A DNA stretch of 64,000 bases from JBLMYQ01 sp050260055 (GTDB taxonomy: Bacteria; Bacillota; Clostridia; Acetivibrionales; UBA4821), in assembly GCA_050260055.1 (NCBI GenBank), contig JBLNBO010000040.1, forward strand, positions 1 to 64,000. Direction: 5' to 3'. Shown here one piece after another: positions 17,266 to 24,768 of the stretch; the stretch's first letter is position 1; each line of letters opens with the position of its first letter. The position numbers and the translations under genes were made by a program. The notes under the pieces were generated by a model. That model did not search any database and was not told where the DNA came from. It worked only from the letters and a program-made list of their open reading frames with translations.

Positions 17266-17994
17266 ATGAGAAAAGAGTTAATGTTAATAAGCCTAGTATT
17301 TGTTACAGCTATTGTTCTTACCGGATGTATCGAAAAAGAACAGGTTGATAATAAGCTGGATAGTAAGCTGGCCGCGAACCGGCAGGTGCAGGCTCAATTG
17401 CAGAATCAAGTGCAAAACAAAATAGAGAATTTAGCACAAAGCCAAAAGCAGGATGAGTCACAAAGTGGAACACAGCTTAGGGAAGGCAGTAGAACCAATG
17501 TTTTAGTCAATGAACAGGACAATGGCAAAAAGAATATCCAACCGCCGCAAATCATCCAACCGCCTCAAATTGCCCAGCCCTCTCAAAACAAAGAAAAGGT
17601 CTTTCTTGGGGAATGGAGCGTTAAAGGCCTGGCGGCATATTCAAATTTTGGAGCAGTAGGCGATGATGAAATTAATAGGTTGAAAGGCAGAAACATAACA
17701 TTATCAAATGATAAGGCAGAATTTGAAGTAAACTTAGCTAACAAGGTTAGCAATTCGGAACATTTTATTATTGATAATCCTACATATAAAGAAGTTCAAG
17801 TATCTAAAGAAACTTTTTTTAAGAAGGGCTATGTAAGTCTTTCCCAAATAGGAGTTGATGCTGGAACAATAAAAAGAATTGATATTTATAAAAAATCATC
17901 TGATGAACCGCAGTTCAGTTTTTATTTAAAGGGTGAGAATGCACTGATAATCTTTAAAGGTGGGGCTTATATAGAACTTACAAGAAGCAAATAG
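17266..17994 (+). CDS. Lipoprotein of unknown function
   Basis: This 242-aa protein has a lipoprotein signal ending in the lipobox LTGC (Cys20). A Gln/Asn-rich, low-complexity spacer (about 25-110) with PPQIIQPPQIAQPSQ repeats leads to a compact C-terminal domain (about 113-240) starting FLGEWSVKGLAAYSNFGAVGDDE. That domain resembles small extracytoplasmic beta proteins but I cannot name it. It is followed after 39 bp by another lipoprotein gene and probably forms an operon with it. Confidence 0.85.
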   Translation: MRKELMLISLVFVTAIVLTGCIEKEQVDNKLDSKLAANRQVQAQLQNQVQNKIENLAQSQKQDESQSGTQLREGSRTNVLVNEQDNGKKNIQPPQIIQPPQIAQPSQNKEKVFLGEWSVKGLAAYSNFGAVGDDEINRLKGRNITLSNDKAEFEVNLANKVSNSEHFIIDNPTYKEVQVSKETFFKKGYVSLSQIGVDAGTIKRIDIYKKSSDEPQFSFYLKGENALIIFKGGAYIELTRSK

Positions 17995-18033
17995 CATCAA
18001 AAAATTGATACCTGAATTGGAGGTCAAAATCCT

Positions 18034-19431
18034 ATGAAAAGAATTGTATTGTTGAGTACATTATTAATTTTCATGATTGTATTTTCAGGCTGTGCCAAGA
18101 AAGAAGACATAAATACTGCTAAACCAGACAGTAATGCAAAACAAACACAGCAAAATAATTCATGGGAATCAGGAGATAAGGAAGCAAATAATAGTAAGAA
18201 TACATTGGATTCAACTGGGAAAATAGCCTCAACAGAAGCACTTGATGCAAACAGTAACACATCAAATGATAAGCAGTCTGCCCAAATTAAACCTGTCGGC
18301 AGGAAAGATGCAAAGCTTGATATAGTTCCTAAAATTGACTTCGGAGGCAGGAGTCTCAACAAAAGAATAGATGATTTATTAAATAAAAGGTCTTTATATG
18401 TTGATAAGGACTTTTCAGACGGAATAGCCCTCTCAAATTATTATGAGGCAATAATAATAACAGAACGATATAAAGATTCAATACTTGATGGTATAAAAAT
18501 CGGAGAGAGTATCAATAGAGTAAAACAAATGTTAGGTAAGCCGAGCTTTGTGAAGAATGATTATATTTTATATAAAACAAACAGATTCTATATAGGTTTT
18601 AAAGGAGCTAAAAATGTTGAGCAGGCAATTATCAAGAGCAATCCTGCAAGCTATGACAAACAGGTTTTAAATAAAACCTTATCAAAGTTATATAATTCAG
18701 AAGAATGCGGCTTGAATGATATCATGCAGAACGACAAGAAGCTATCAGGGTTTTATGATTCTCAGGGTCATATTAATGGAGGAGGCTATTATGCCAACTC
18801 AATAAATGGAATAGAGGTAACTGATTTTAACGAGGACAGCGAAGTAGCAATATATAATAATTTTGAGGGTAATTTGTACTGCTTTAGCAGTGATAACAGG
18901 TATAAGGTAAACTTTAAAAATGAAGATTGCAATATTAACAACCTTATCAGTGATTTAGATTACTATTTGGAAATAAACAAAAGATTTGAAAAAGAAGGGC
19001 AATTATCACCCAGCGGAAAATATAAGTTCATTTATGACTGGATTTACAGCATGAGCCAGTATTTCACTATAAGAACGCTGGATTACAGCAGGGCTGACTT
19101 CAGGATTCCGGTAAGTGCAACTAGTTATGAATGGCTGAATGACGATTATATACTATACATTCGTGGGGTGGTTCCAGTACCGTATGTTGTAAGAGTTCCG
19201 GATTACACTGGCCAAAATCGTAATAATCAGTATGAGCAAAATATCAATGTCCTATATAAATTAGGCTTAGAAGAAAATGAGGATTATGGGGAAACCAAAG
19301 GAGATTATAATTATACAATTAAAGAGGTTAGGGATAATACAGCAGTATTGTATGATGAATACAGCAAGAAGGAATTAAAGGTAGGCTTTGATTTTAATGA
19401 AGAAGGAAATATTGTTCTGCAACTAAAATAA
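18034..19431 (+). CDS. Lipoprotein of unknown function
   Basis: The 465-aa protein starts after TTGGAGGTCA. The signal peptide ends in FSGC (Cys20), and a Ser/Asn-rich linker runs to about residue 90. The globular remainder has DGIKIGESINRVKQMLGKPSFV, a pattern like SmpA/BamE-type or SH3-adjacent modules, and later an apparently beta-rich region with ATSYEWLNDDYILYIR. No catalytic motif is evident. Together with the preceding lipoprotein it probably forms a surface pair. A terminator follows. Confidence 0.85.
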   Translation: MKRIVLLSTLLIFMIVFSGCAKKEDINTAKPDSNAKQTQQNNSWESGDKEANNSKNTLDSTGKIASTEALDANSNTSNDKQSAQIKPVGRKDAKLDIVPKIDFGGRSLNKRIDDLLNKRSLYVDKDFSDGIALSNYYEAIIITERYKDSILDGIKIGESINRVKQMLGKPSFVKNDYILYKTNRFYIGFKGAKNVEQAIIKSNPASYDKQVLNKTLSKLYNSEECGLNDIMQNDKKLSGFYDSQGHINGGGYYANSINGIEVTDFNEDSEVAIYNNFEGNLYCFSSDNRYKVNFKNEDCNINNLISDLDYYLEINKRFEKEGQLSPSGKYKFIYDWIYSMSQYFTIRTLDYSRADFRIPVSATSYEWLNDDYILYIRGVVPVPYVVRVPDYTGQNRNNQYEQNINVLYKLGLEENEDYGETKGDYNYTIKEVRDNTAVLYDEYSKKELKVGFDFNEEGNIVLQLK

Positions 19432-19446
19432 CTTATAATTTCACAG

Positions 19447-19485
19447 AACAGCCTTAAGGGACAGCCTTTAAGGCTGTTAATTTTT
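19447..19485 (+). terminator. Terminator of the lipoprotein pair
   Basis: 11-bp stem AACAGCCTTAA with its complement, 10-nt loop, then AATTTTT. Confidence 0.88.
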
Positions 19486-19496
19486 CGCAGGCAATA

Positions 19497-19524
19497 TTGA
19501 CAAAAATAAAATATTGGATAAAAT
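19497..19524 (+). promoter_or_regulatory. Promoter of htpG
   Basis: TTGACA, a 16-bp spacer and TAAAAT. The expected start point falls inside the CIRCE element. Confidence 0.75.
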
Positions 19525-19528
19525 AAAA

Positions 19529-19555
19529 TTAGCACTCAACCAATGAGAGTGCTAA
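19529..19555 (+). promoter_or_regulatory. CIRCE operator (HrcA binding site)
   Basis: TTAGCACTC-N9-GAGTGCTAA, a perfect match to the CIRCE inverted repeat, placed right after the -10 box of htpG. HrcA bound here would block transcription until heat shock titrates GroEL away. Confidence 0.97.
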
Positions 19556-19600
19556 CAAAATAAATTAATTAATTTACATATAACGAAAGGAAGTAATGAA

Positions 19601-21475
19601 ATGGCTACAAAACAATTTAAAGCGGAATCCAAAAGATTACTTGACTTAATGATTAATTCAATCTATACCCATAAGGAAATATTTCTTAGAGAGCTTATAT
19701 CAAATGCGAGTGATGCAATTGATAAAAGCTATTATCAATCTCTTGTTGATGAAAAAATCAGCTTCAACAAGGATGATTTTTATATAAGAATTACTCCTGA
19801 TAAGATTAACAGAACGCTTACCATTAATGATACTGGTATTGGTATGACAAAGGAAGAACTTGAGAATAACCTTGGTACCATTGCTAAAAGCGGTTCACTA
19901 ATATTTAAAAATGAAAATGAAGCAAAAGACGGGGTTGATATTATAGGGCAGTTCGGAGTTGGCTTCTACTCTGCTTTTATGGTTTCGGAGCTGGTAACTG
20001 TAAAAAGCCGTGCATTTAATTCGGATGAAGCTTATATATGGCAGTCAAAGGGGGCAGAGGGCTATACAATTGAGCCTTACGAAAAAGAAACAGTTGGTAC
20101 CGAGGTAATATTAAAAATCAAAGCAAATACTGAGGATGAAAATTATGAGGATTTTCTAGATGAATATGAGTTGAAGTCCTTAGTAAAAAAATATTCTGAT
20201 TTTATCAAATATCCTATAAAGATGCTTGTAAAGAAAAGCAGATTAAAAGAAGGCAGCGAAAAGGATTACGAAGACTATTATGAAGATGAAACCTTAAACA
20301 GTATGGTTCCGATTTGGAGAAGAAACAAGAATGAATTAAAGCCTGAGGATTATGACCAGTTTTATATGGACAAGCATTTCGGGTTCGAAAAGCCTCTTAA
20401 GTCAATTCATGCAAGTGTTGATGGAGTAGTAAGCTATAACACAATACTATATATTCCGGCAAGAGCACCATATGATTTTTACACAAAAGAGTTTGAAAAG
20501 GGTTTAGAGCTTTACTCAAATGGTGTTATGATTATGGAAAAATGTTCTGACTTACTGCCGGATTATTTTAGCTTTGTGCAAGGGCTGGTGGACTCTGCCG
20601 ACCTTTCTCTTAATATTTCAAGAGAGCTTTTACAGCATGATAGACAGCTTAGATTTATTGCCCAAAAAATAAAAGAGAAAATTAAGAACGAGCTTTTATC
20701 AATGCTTAATAACGAGCGCGAGAAATATGAAGGCTTCTACAACAGCTTTGGAAGACAGCTCAAATACGGGGTTTATGCTGATTGGGGAACCAATAAGGAA
20801 GTACTTCAGGATTTGCTGATGTTCTATTCATCTACAGAGAAAAAGCTTGTCAGCCTTGATGAATATGTTTCCCGAATGAAAGAAGAGCAAAAATATATCT
20901 ACTATGCAACAGGTGAAAGCATATCCAGGATTGAGAAACTGCCGCAGGCTGAAATGATTGCAGACAGGGGTTTTGAAATACTATACTTTACAGATGATGT
21001 TGATGAATTTGCAATTAAAATGCTGATGAACTATAAAGAAAAAGAATTCAAATCTGTTTCAAGCAATGATTTAGGCTTTGAGTCTGATGAAAAAGAAAGT
21101 AAAGAAGAAACAGAGAAGAATAAAGAACTGTTTGATTACATGAAAGAAGCATTAAATGGTAAAATCAAAGAGGTTAGAGCATCAAAAAGATTGAAGAGTC
21201 ATCCTGTTTGCCTTGCCAGTGATGGGGAGCTGTCTATTGAGATGGAAAAGGTGCTCAGTATGATGCCAAACAGCCAAAATGTTAAAGCAGATAAAATCTT
21301 AGAGATAAATACAAATCATGAAATGTTCGGGACAATCAAAAAGACATTTGAAGAGGATAAGGATAAACTTAAAATGTATGCAAGCCTCCTGTATAATCAG
21401 GCACTATTGATTGAAGGGCTTCCGATAGAGGATCCGGTTCAATTTGCAAATGATGTTTGCTATTTAATGAAATAA
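19601..21475 (+). CDS. htpG: HtpG (Hsp90) molecular chaperone
   Basis: The 624-aa protein has the full Hsp90 layout. The N-terminal GHKL ATPase has FLRELISNASDAIDK, DTGIGMTKEEL and GQFGVGFYSAFMV; the middle domain has the catalytic-loop NISRELLQHDRQLRFIAQKI; a C-terminal dimerisation region follows. It is a cytosolic ATP-driven chaperone for stress-damaged clients. The start ATG follows AAAGGAAG. It is transcribed alone from a CIRCE-bearing promoter, so HrcA control is very likely. In B. subtilis htpG is not part of the HrcA regulon, so this wiring differs from that model. Confidence 0.98.
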   Translation: MATKQFKAESKRLLDLMINSIYTHKEIFLRELISNASDAIDKSYYQSLVDEKISFNKDDFYIRITPDKINRTLTINDTGIGMTKEELENNLGTIAKSGSLIFKNENEAKDGVDIIGQFGVGFYSAFMVSELVTVKSRAFNSDEAYIWQSKGAEGYTIEPYEKETVGTEVILKIKANTEDENYEDFLDEYELKSLVKKYSDFIKYPIKMLVKKSRLKEGSEKDYEDYYEDETLNSMVPIWRRNKNELKPEDYDQFYMDKHFGFEKPLKSIHASVDGVVSYNTILYIPARAPYDFYTKEFEKGLELYSNGVMIMEKCSDLLPDYFSFVQGLVDSADLSLNISRELLQHDRQLRFIAQKIKEKIKNELLSMLNNEREKYEGFYNSFGRQLKYGVYADWGTNKEVLQDLLMFYSSTEKKLVSLDEYVSRMKEEQKYIYYATGESISRIEKLPQAEMIADRGFEILYFTDDVDEFAIKMLMNYKEKEFKSVSSNDLGFESDEKESKEETEKNKELFDYMKEALNGKIKEVRASKRLKSHPVCLASDGELSIEMEKVLSMMPNSQNVKADKILEINTNHEMFGTIKKTFEEDKDKLKMYASLLYNQALLIEGLPIEDPVQFANDVCYLMK

Positions 21476-21478
21476 AAG

Positions 21479-21508
21479 AAAAAGCCTTGGTTAAACCAAG
21501 GCTTTTTT
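21479..21508 (+). terminator. Terminator of htpG
   Basis: Stem AAAAGCCTTGG with its complement, loop TTAAA, then TTTTTT. Confidence 0.93.
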
Positions 21509-21642
21509 ACTTAACTTTTGTTTTTAATTCTTAATAATTTAACGATAAAAAATAATTTTCTAGTTGTTAACCTGAATTATTCAAAAGGAAAATTTAATTC
21601 AATATAGAATCTATTAATAAATATTATTAGATTGGAGTGTAT

Positions 21643-22641
21643 ATGATGAAGTATCTTAGAGATATTGTTTTACTATTAATCCTTTTATTTGCGATTTCAA
21701 TTAATGCTTTTGCTGCTGATTCGTTTACATATTCGGCAGAGGCACAAAAACTCAATGATTTAGGCTTGTATAAAGGGATATCTACAACTGAATTCGATCC
21801 TGATTTAGGTACTGCTCTGAATAGAGAAACTGGTGTTGTAATGCTTCTTAGAATATTTGGACTAGAAAGTGAAGCCCAAGCCATTACAGACGCAGATGCC
21901 ACTCTTGCAAAATTTACTGATGCAAGCAGCATTGCTTCTTGGGCTAAGAATGCTACTGCATATGCTGTGAAAAATGGGTTGGTTCAAGGCTTGCCAGATG
22001 GCACATTTGGTCCTAAGGCATCTTTGAACGGCAAAGCTTACTGTACGCTTATACTTAGGCAATTAGGTTATACTCCTGATTATAATAATGCTCCTGCCGA
22101 GCTTGCAGATAAAGGTGGATTATCAGTTCTGGAATCAGTTAAGTTTACTGAGAAGGAATTGATAAAGGATGACCTTATAGGTATTTCTTATGGCGCATTA
22201 AAAGCTGAATATGGTGATGGTGCGACAGTTATTCAAAAGCTGCTGGATGGAGGGATTGTTGAAGAGAAGAAGGTAGAAGATGCCGGATTCAAGATTCAGA
22301 CGCCAATAGAAATACTTCCTGCAGAGCCAAAAGTACAAAGCATGGTAGTTACCATGTTTGGAACAGATATAATAGTAACCTTTGATAAAAGCATGACTGA
22401 TGCATCAGATAAGAGCAGCGAGTTCTTACTTAAGATTAATAATAAGGATGTAGAAATTAAAAATATTACATTAGACAAAGATAATCCCAAAATCTTGGAC
22501 TTTAGGTTTAGCTATGATATTTACGCAGAGGATGATGTAACGCTCAGCTATACAAAGGGGACCGTAAAAGCAGAAGATGGCGGATTGTTAAACAGCTTTT
22601 CGCTTACGGCTGTAAATAAGTGCTTCATGAAGCGTCAATAG
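21643..22641 (+). CDS. Secreted SLH-domain protein with a C-terminal Ig-like domain
   Basis: The 332-aa protein starts at ATG 21643 after TTGGAGTG; a GTG two codons upstream is less likely. A signal peptide (about 1-25, ending AFA-AD) precedes two to three S-layer-homology-like repeats (about 28-190), e.g. YAVKNGLVQGLPDGTFGPKASLNGKAYC. SLH repeats bind pyruvylated cell-wall polymer and hold proteins on the surface. The C-terminal 100 residues (VTMFGTDIIVTFDKSM...) look like an SbsA-type Ig-like domain. No enzyme domain is present, so a structural surface role is likely. Confidence 0.88.
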   Translation: MMKYLRDIVLLLILLFAISINAFAADSFTYSAEAQKLNDLGLYKGISTTEFDPDLGTALNRETGVVMLLRIFGLESEAQAITDADATLAKFTDASSIASWAKNATAYAVKNGLVQGLPDGTFGPKASLNGKAYCTLILRQLGYTPDYNNAPAELADKGGLSVLESVKFTEKELIKDDLIGISYGALKAEYGDGATVIQKLLDGGIVEEKKVEDAGFKIQTPIEILPAEPKVQSMVVTMFGTDIIVTFDKSMTDASDKSSEFLLKINNKDVEIKNITLDKDNPKILDFRFSYDIYAEDDVTLSYTKGTVKAEDGGLLNSFSLTAVNKCFMKRQ

Positions 22642-22686
22642 CATAGTAGGTTGATTCATACTGGTCAAATTGAAAGTCTTAATATA

Positions 22687-22726
22687 AACAGCTTCAAGAG
22701 AGTTAATCTTGAGGCTGTTTTGTTTA
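22687..22726 (+). terminator. Terminator of the SLH gene
   Basis: Stem AACAGC..CAAGA pairing with TCTTG.GGCTGTT, followed by TTGTTT. Confidence 0.82.
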
Positions 22727-22876
22727 TGCGAATATGGTTTACAGATGTATTCACATCAGAAAATCAAAGCTTTCTAAACTTAGGGAAATATGATAAAATT
22801 ATATTGTATTGGGTAATGCAAAATATTCATGTAAATTACGTTAAACACATTCAGATTAATAATGGAGAGTGTTGAT

Positions 22877-23797
22877 ATGGATAAAATGAATTGGGAAGAC
22901 TTGATGAGGGCAGACCCACAGCAAGTTGTCAGGATTTTAAAAGCAAAAACAGAAGGTATTCAAAGAGAAGTCCTTCCTCAAGGACCGAAAAATGGGCCTT
23001 CCCTATCTCAGCATTTATATTCTGCATATTTGGCCAAAAACCAAAAAGAGAAATCAAAAAGCTGGTGTATTTATATGGCTGAAAGTCAGTTGGGACAAGA
23101 AATGGGTGAAGGATTATATTCTATATTTGATAATATACTTGAACAGCAAAGGAATGAACAGATATCTTGGCTTCAAAGCAGTGGACGTAAGCCTGAAGTT
23201 TTGTGGCACACCACAGATAAAGGAGATAATATATCCGTATTCGAGCCTAAGGAAAATGAGACAATGTTTGGAGAAACTAAAGACAATTATGTATTTGCAA
23301 CCGATGATAAGCTTGAGGCCAGGGCTTATGTTATGCATGGAGTGACCTATCTTAATATGGTGGGGATCAGATTTGGGAAAAATGGACCAGCAAATAAATT
23401 CTGCCTTTTAAAAGACAGGGAGTTGTTTTTGGAATACAGAAAAAACAATCCTTGCTTTACATATACTCTTCCGTCTGAAACTTTTGTTCCTGTTGTATCT
23501 AGAGATGGGAGATTTGCAAATGAATGGGTTTCAAAAAGCCCTGTAGAGGTCGTTCCTTCGAAAACCCGAGGACCTTTTGGAATAGAAGATGTACTTAAAA
23601 AAGGAATACAGGTTTTTTTCACAGCAAATCCGGATGATTATGATAATACAGTTGAATCTTTTCAAGGCCTTAAAGATAATAGTACAAGATTTTCACATAT
23701 GGCAGGGCTAATAGAAGGAGGAAGAGTAATTCACGAAAACCAAGTCAGGAATATCTGTCCTATGAGTTTTGGAAAAAATGCTTGCTATGAAAGATGA
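22877..23797 (+). CDS. Hypothetical protein with a possible ADP-ribosyltransferase-like core
   Basis: The 306-aa protein starts at ATG 22877 after GGAGAGTG; an ATG 15 bases earlier overlaps the ribosome site. The family is not recognised. It is soluble, with no signal peptide. Residues about 95-150 (VLWHTTDKGDNISVFEPK, then YVFATDDKLEARAYVM) follow the pattern His-Thr-x(n)-Gly-x(n)-hydrophobic-Phe-Ala-Thr-x(n)-Ala seen in several ADP-ribosyltransferase or RNA 2'-phosphotransferase folds. The resemblance is weak and a catalytic Glu cannot be assigned. A strong terminator follows. Confidence 0.8.
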   Translation: MDKMNWEDLMRADPQQVVRILKAKTEGIQREVLPQGPKNGPSLSQHLYSAYLAKNQKEKSKSWCIYMAESQLGQEMGEGLYSIFDNILEQQRNEQISWLQSSGRKPEVLWHTTDKGDNISVFEPKENETMFGETKDNYVFATDDKLEARAYVMHGVTYLNMVGIRFGKNGPANKFCLLKDRELFLEYRKNNPCFTYTLPSETFVPVVSRDGRFANEWVSKSPVEVVPSKTRGPFGIEDVLKKGIQVFFTANPDDYDNTVESFQGLKDNSTRFSHMAGLIEGGRVIHENQVRNICPMSFGKNACYER

Positions 23798-23817
23798 TTC
23801 GATAAAATGTATCAAGT

Positions 23818-23852
23818 AAAAGGTGTTGGAGAATTCTCCGACACCTTTTAAT
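23818..23852 (+). terminator. Terminator
   Basis: A near-perfect palindrome, AAAGGTGTTGGAGAA with its complement, followed by TTTTA. Confidence 0.85.
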
Positions 23853-23863
23853 ATTTTCTTTTC

Positions 23864-23893
23864 TTGCTAAATTATTGCGATTAATGATATAAT
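23864..23893 (+). promoter_or_regulatory. Promoter of the 239-aa gene
   Basis: TTGCTA, an 18-bp spacer and a perfect TATAAT at 23888-23893. A leader of about 115 nt follows, with no structure I recognise. Confidence 0.5.
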
Positions 23894-24012
23894 CAAAAAG
23901 ATTGGGTCTAGTAGTTTTTATTCCTTGTGCATAAATTGGAGCACAGACAGTATAAAAAGAAAGCCTTATTTTTGGGTATTAAGAGGGAAAAGAATAGAAA
24001 GGACGTGTAAAA

Positions 24013-24732
24013 ATGAAAGTTTCATACAAAGGCGTAGATATGATGGTAAATATTCGATTCTTGGAGGCAGATGTGAGTGCACCAATCAGGTCACTAATTG
24101 GGAAAAAAGACTTTCCTGATTTTCTTGATTCATATCGCTCGAAGAAGATCGAAATCATTACAAGAATCAGCCTGAAGAGTTTAATAAGCAGAAAACATTT
24201 GGCAAAAGAGGCATATGAAGCTTTAGCTAAAGCATTCGTATCAGAAATTATACCGTGGGCCTTTTCATATTACCATATCACAATATCGGAAGATGGAAAG
24301 GAGATATTCTCCCGATTACCTGATTCAACCGTAATAACCATACAAGATTCGCTTGCTGCAAGAAATTGTTTCAGCGGGACAAATGCGTTTGTTGAAAATT
24401 ATTATGATGGGGCAAAAACAGTTACAGTAGGAGAGTTAAAAGCTAAATATGCTTTAGTTTCATTGGATCGCTATCATGTTAATAAGGTTCTCTGGTATAA
24501 GTATTTGGTTCTTCACTTTAACGATTGGTTTGAAGGAAAAACGGCTAATTTTCATCCGCTTTTAAAGCTCAAAAGCTCAGTAAAGCCGGTGCCTGCCTCC
24601 AAAAACAAAAATAACCGTGAACGGAAAGAAGCTCTTAGCAAGGCTAAAAAGAAACAAGGAATTGAACAAAAGAAATCAGAACAGAGAAAACGCAGACAGC
24701 TCCAAAAACAACGGAGGGAAAAAACTGCATAA
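24013..24732 (+). CDS. Hypothetical protein with a strongly basic tail
   Basis: This 239-aa protein starts after AAAGGACGTGTAAAA. The family is not recognised. Residues 1-185 look globular and mixed alpha/beta, with an aromatic-rich segment near RYHVNKVLWYKYLVLHFNDWF. The last 45 residues are almost only Lys, Arg, Gln and Glu and should form a basic helix that could bind nucleic acid or ribosomes. It has no membrane segment. It is monocistronic between two strong terminators and convergent with the acyl-CoA ligase fusion. Confidence 0.8.
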   Translation: MKVSYKGVDMMVNIRFLEADVSAPIRSLIGKKDFPDFLDSYRSKKIEIITRISLKSLISRKHLAKEAYEALAKAFVSEIIPWAFSYYHITISEDGKEIFSRLPDSTVITIQDSLAARNCFSGTNAFVENYYDGAKTVTVGELKAKYALVSLDRYHVNKVLWYKYLVLHFNDWFEGKTANFHPLLKLKSSVKPVPASKNKNNRERKEALSKAKKKQGIEQKKSEQRKRRQLQKQRREKTA

Positions 24733-24768
24733 TAAAAAGAACCCCAACTGGGGTTCTTTTTATTATGC
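24727..24768. terminator. Bidirectional terminator between convergent genes
   Basis: A 19-bp perfect stem (arms GCATAATAAAAAGAACCCC and complement, loop AACT) that overlaps the 3' ends of both convergent genes and has T-runs on both strands. Confidence 0.95.
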
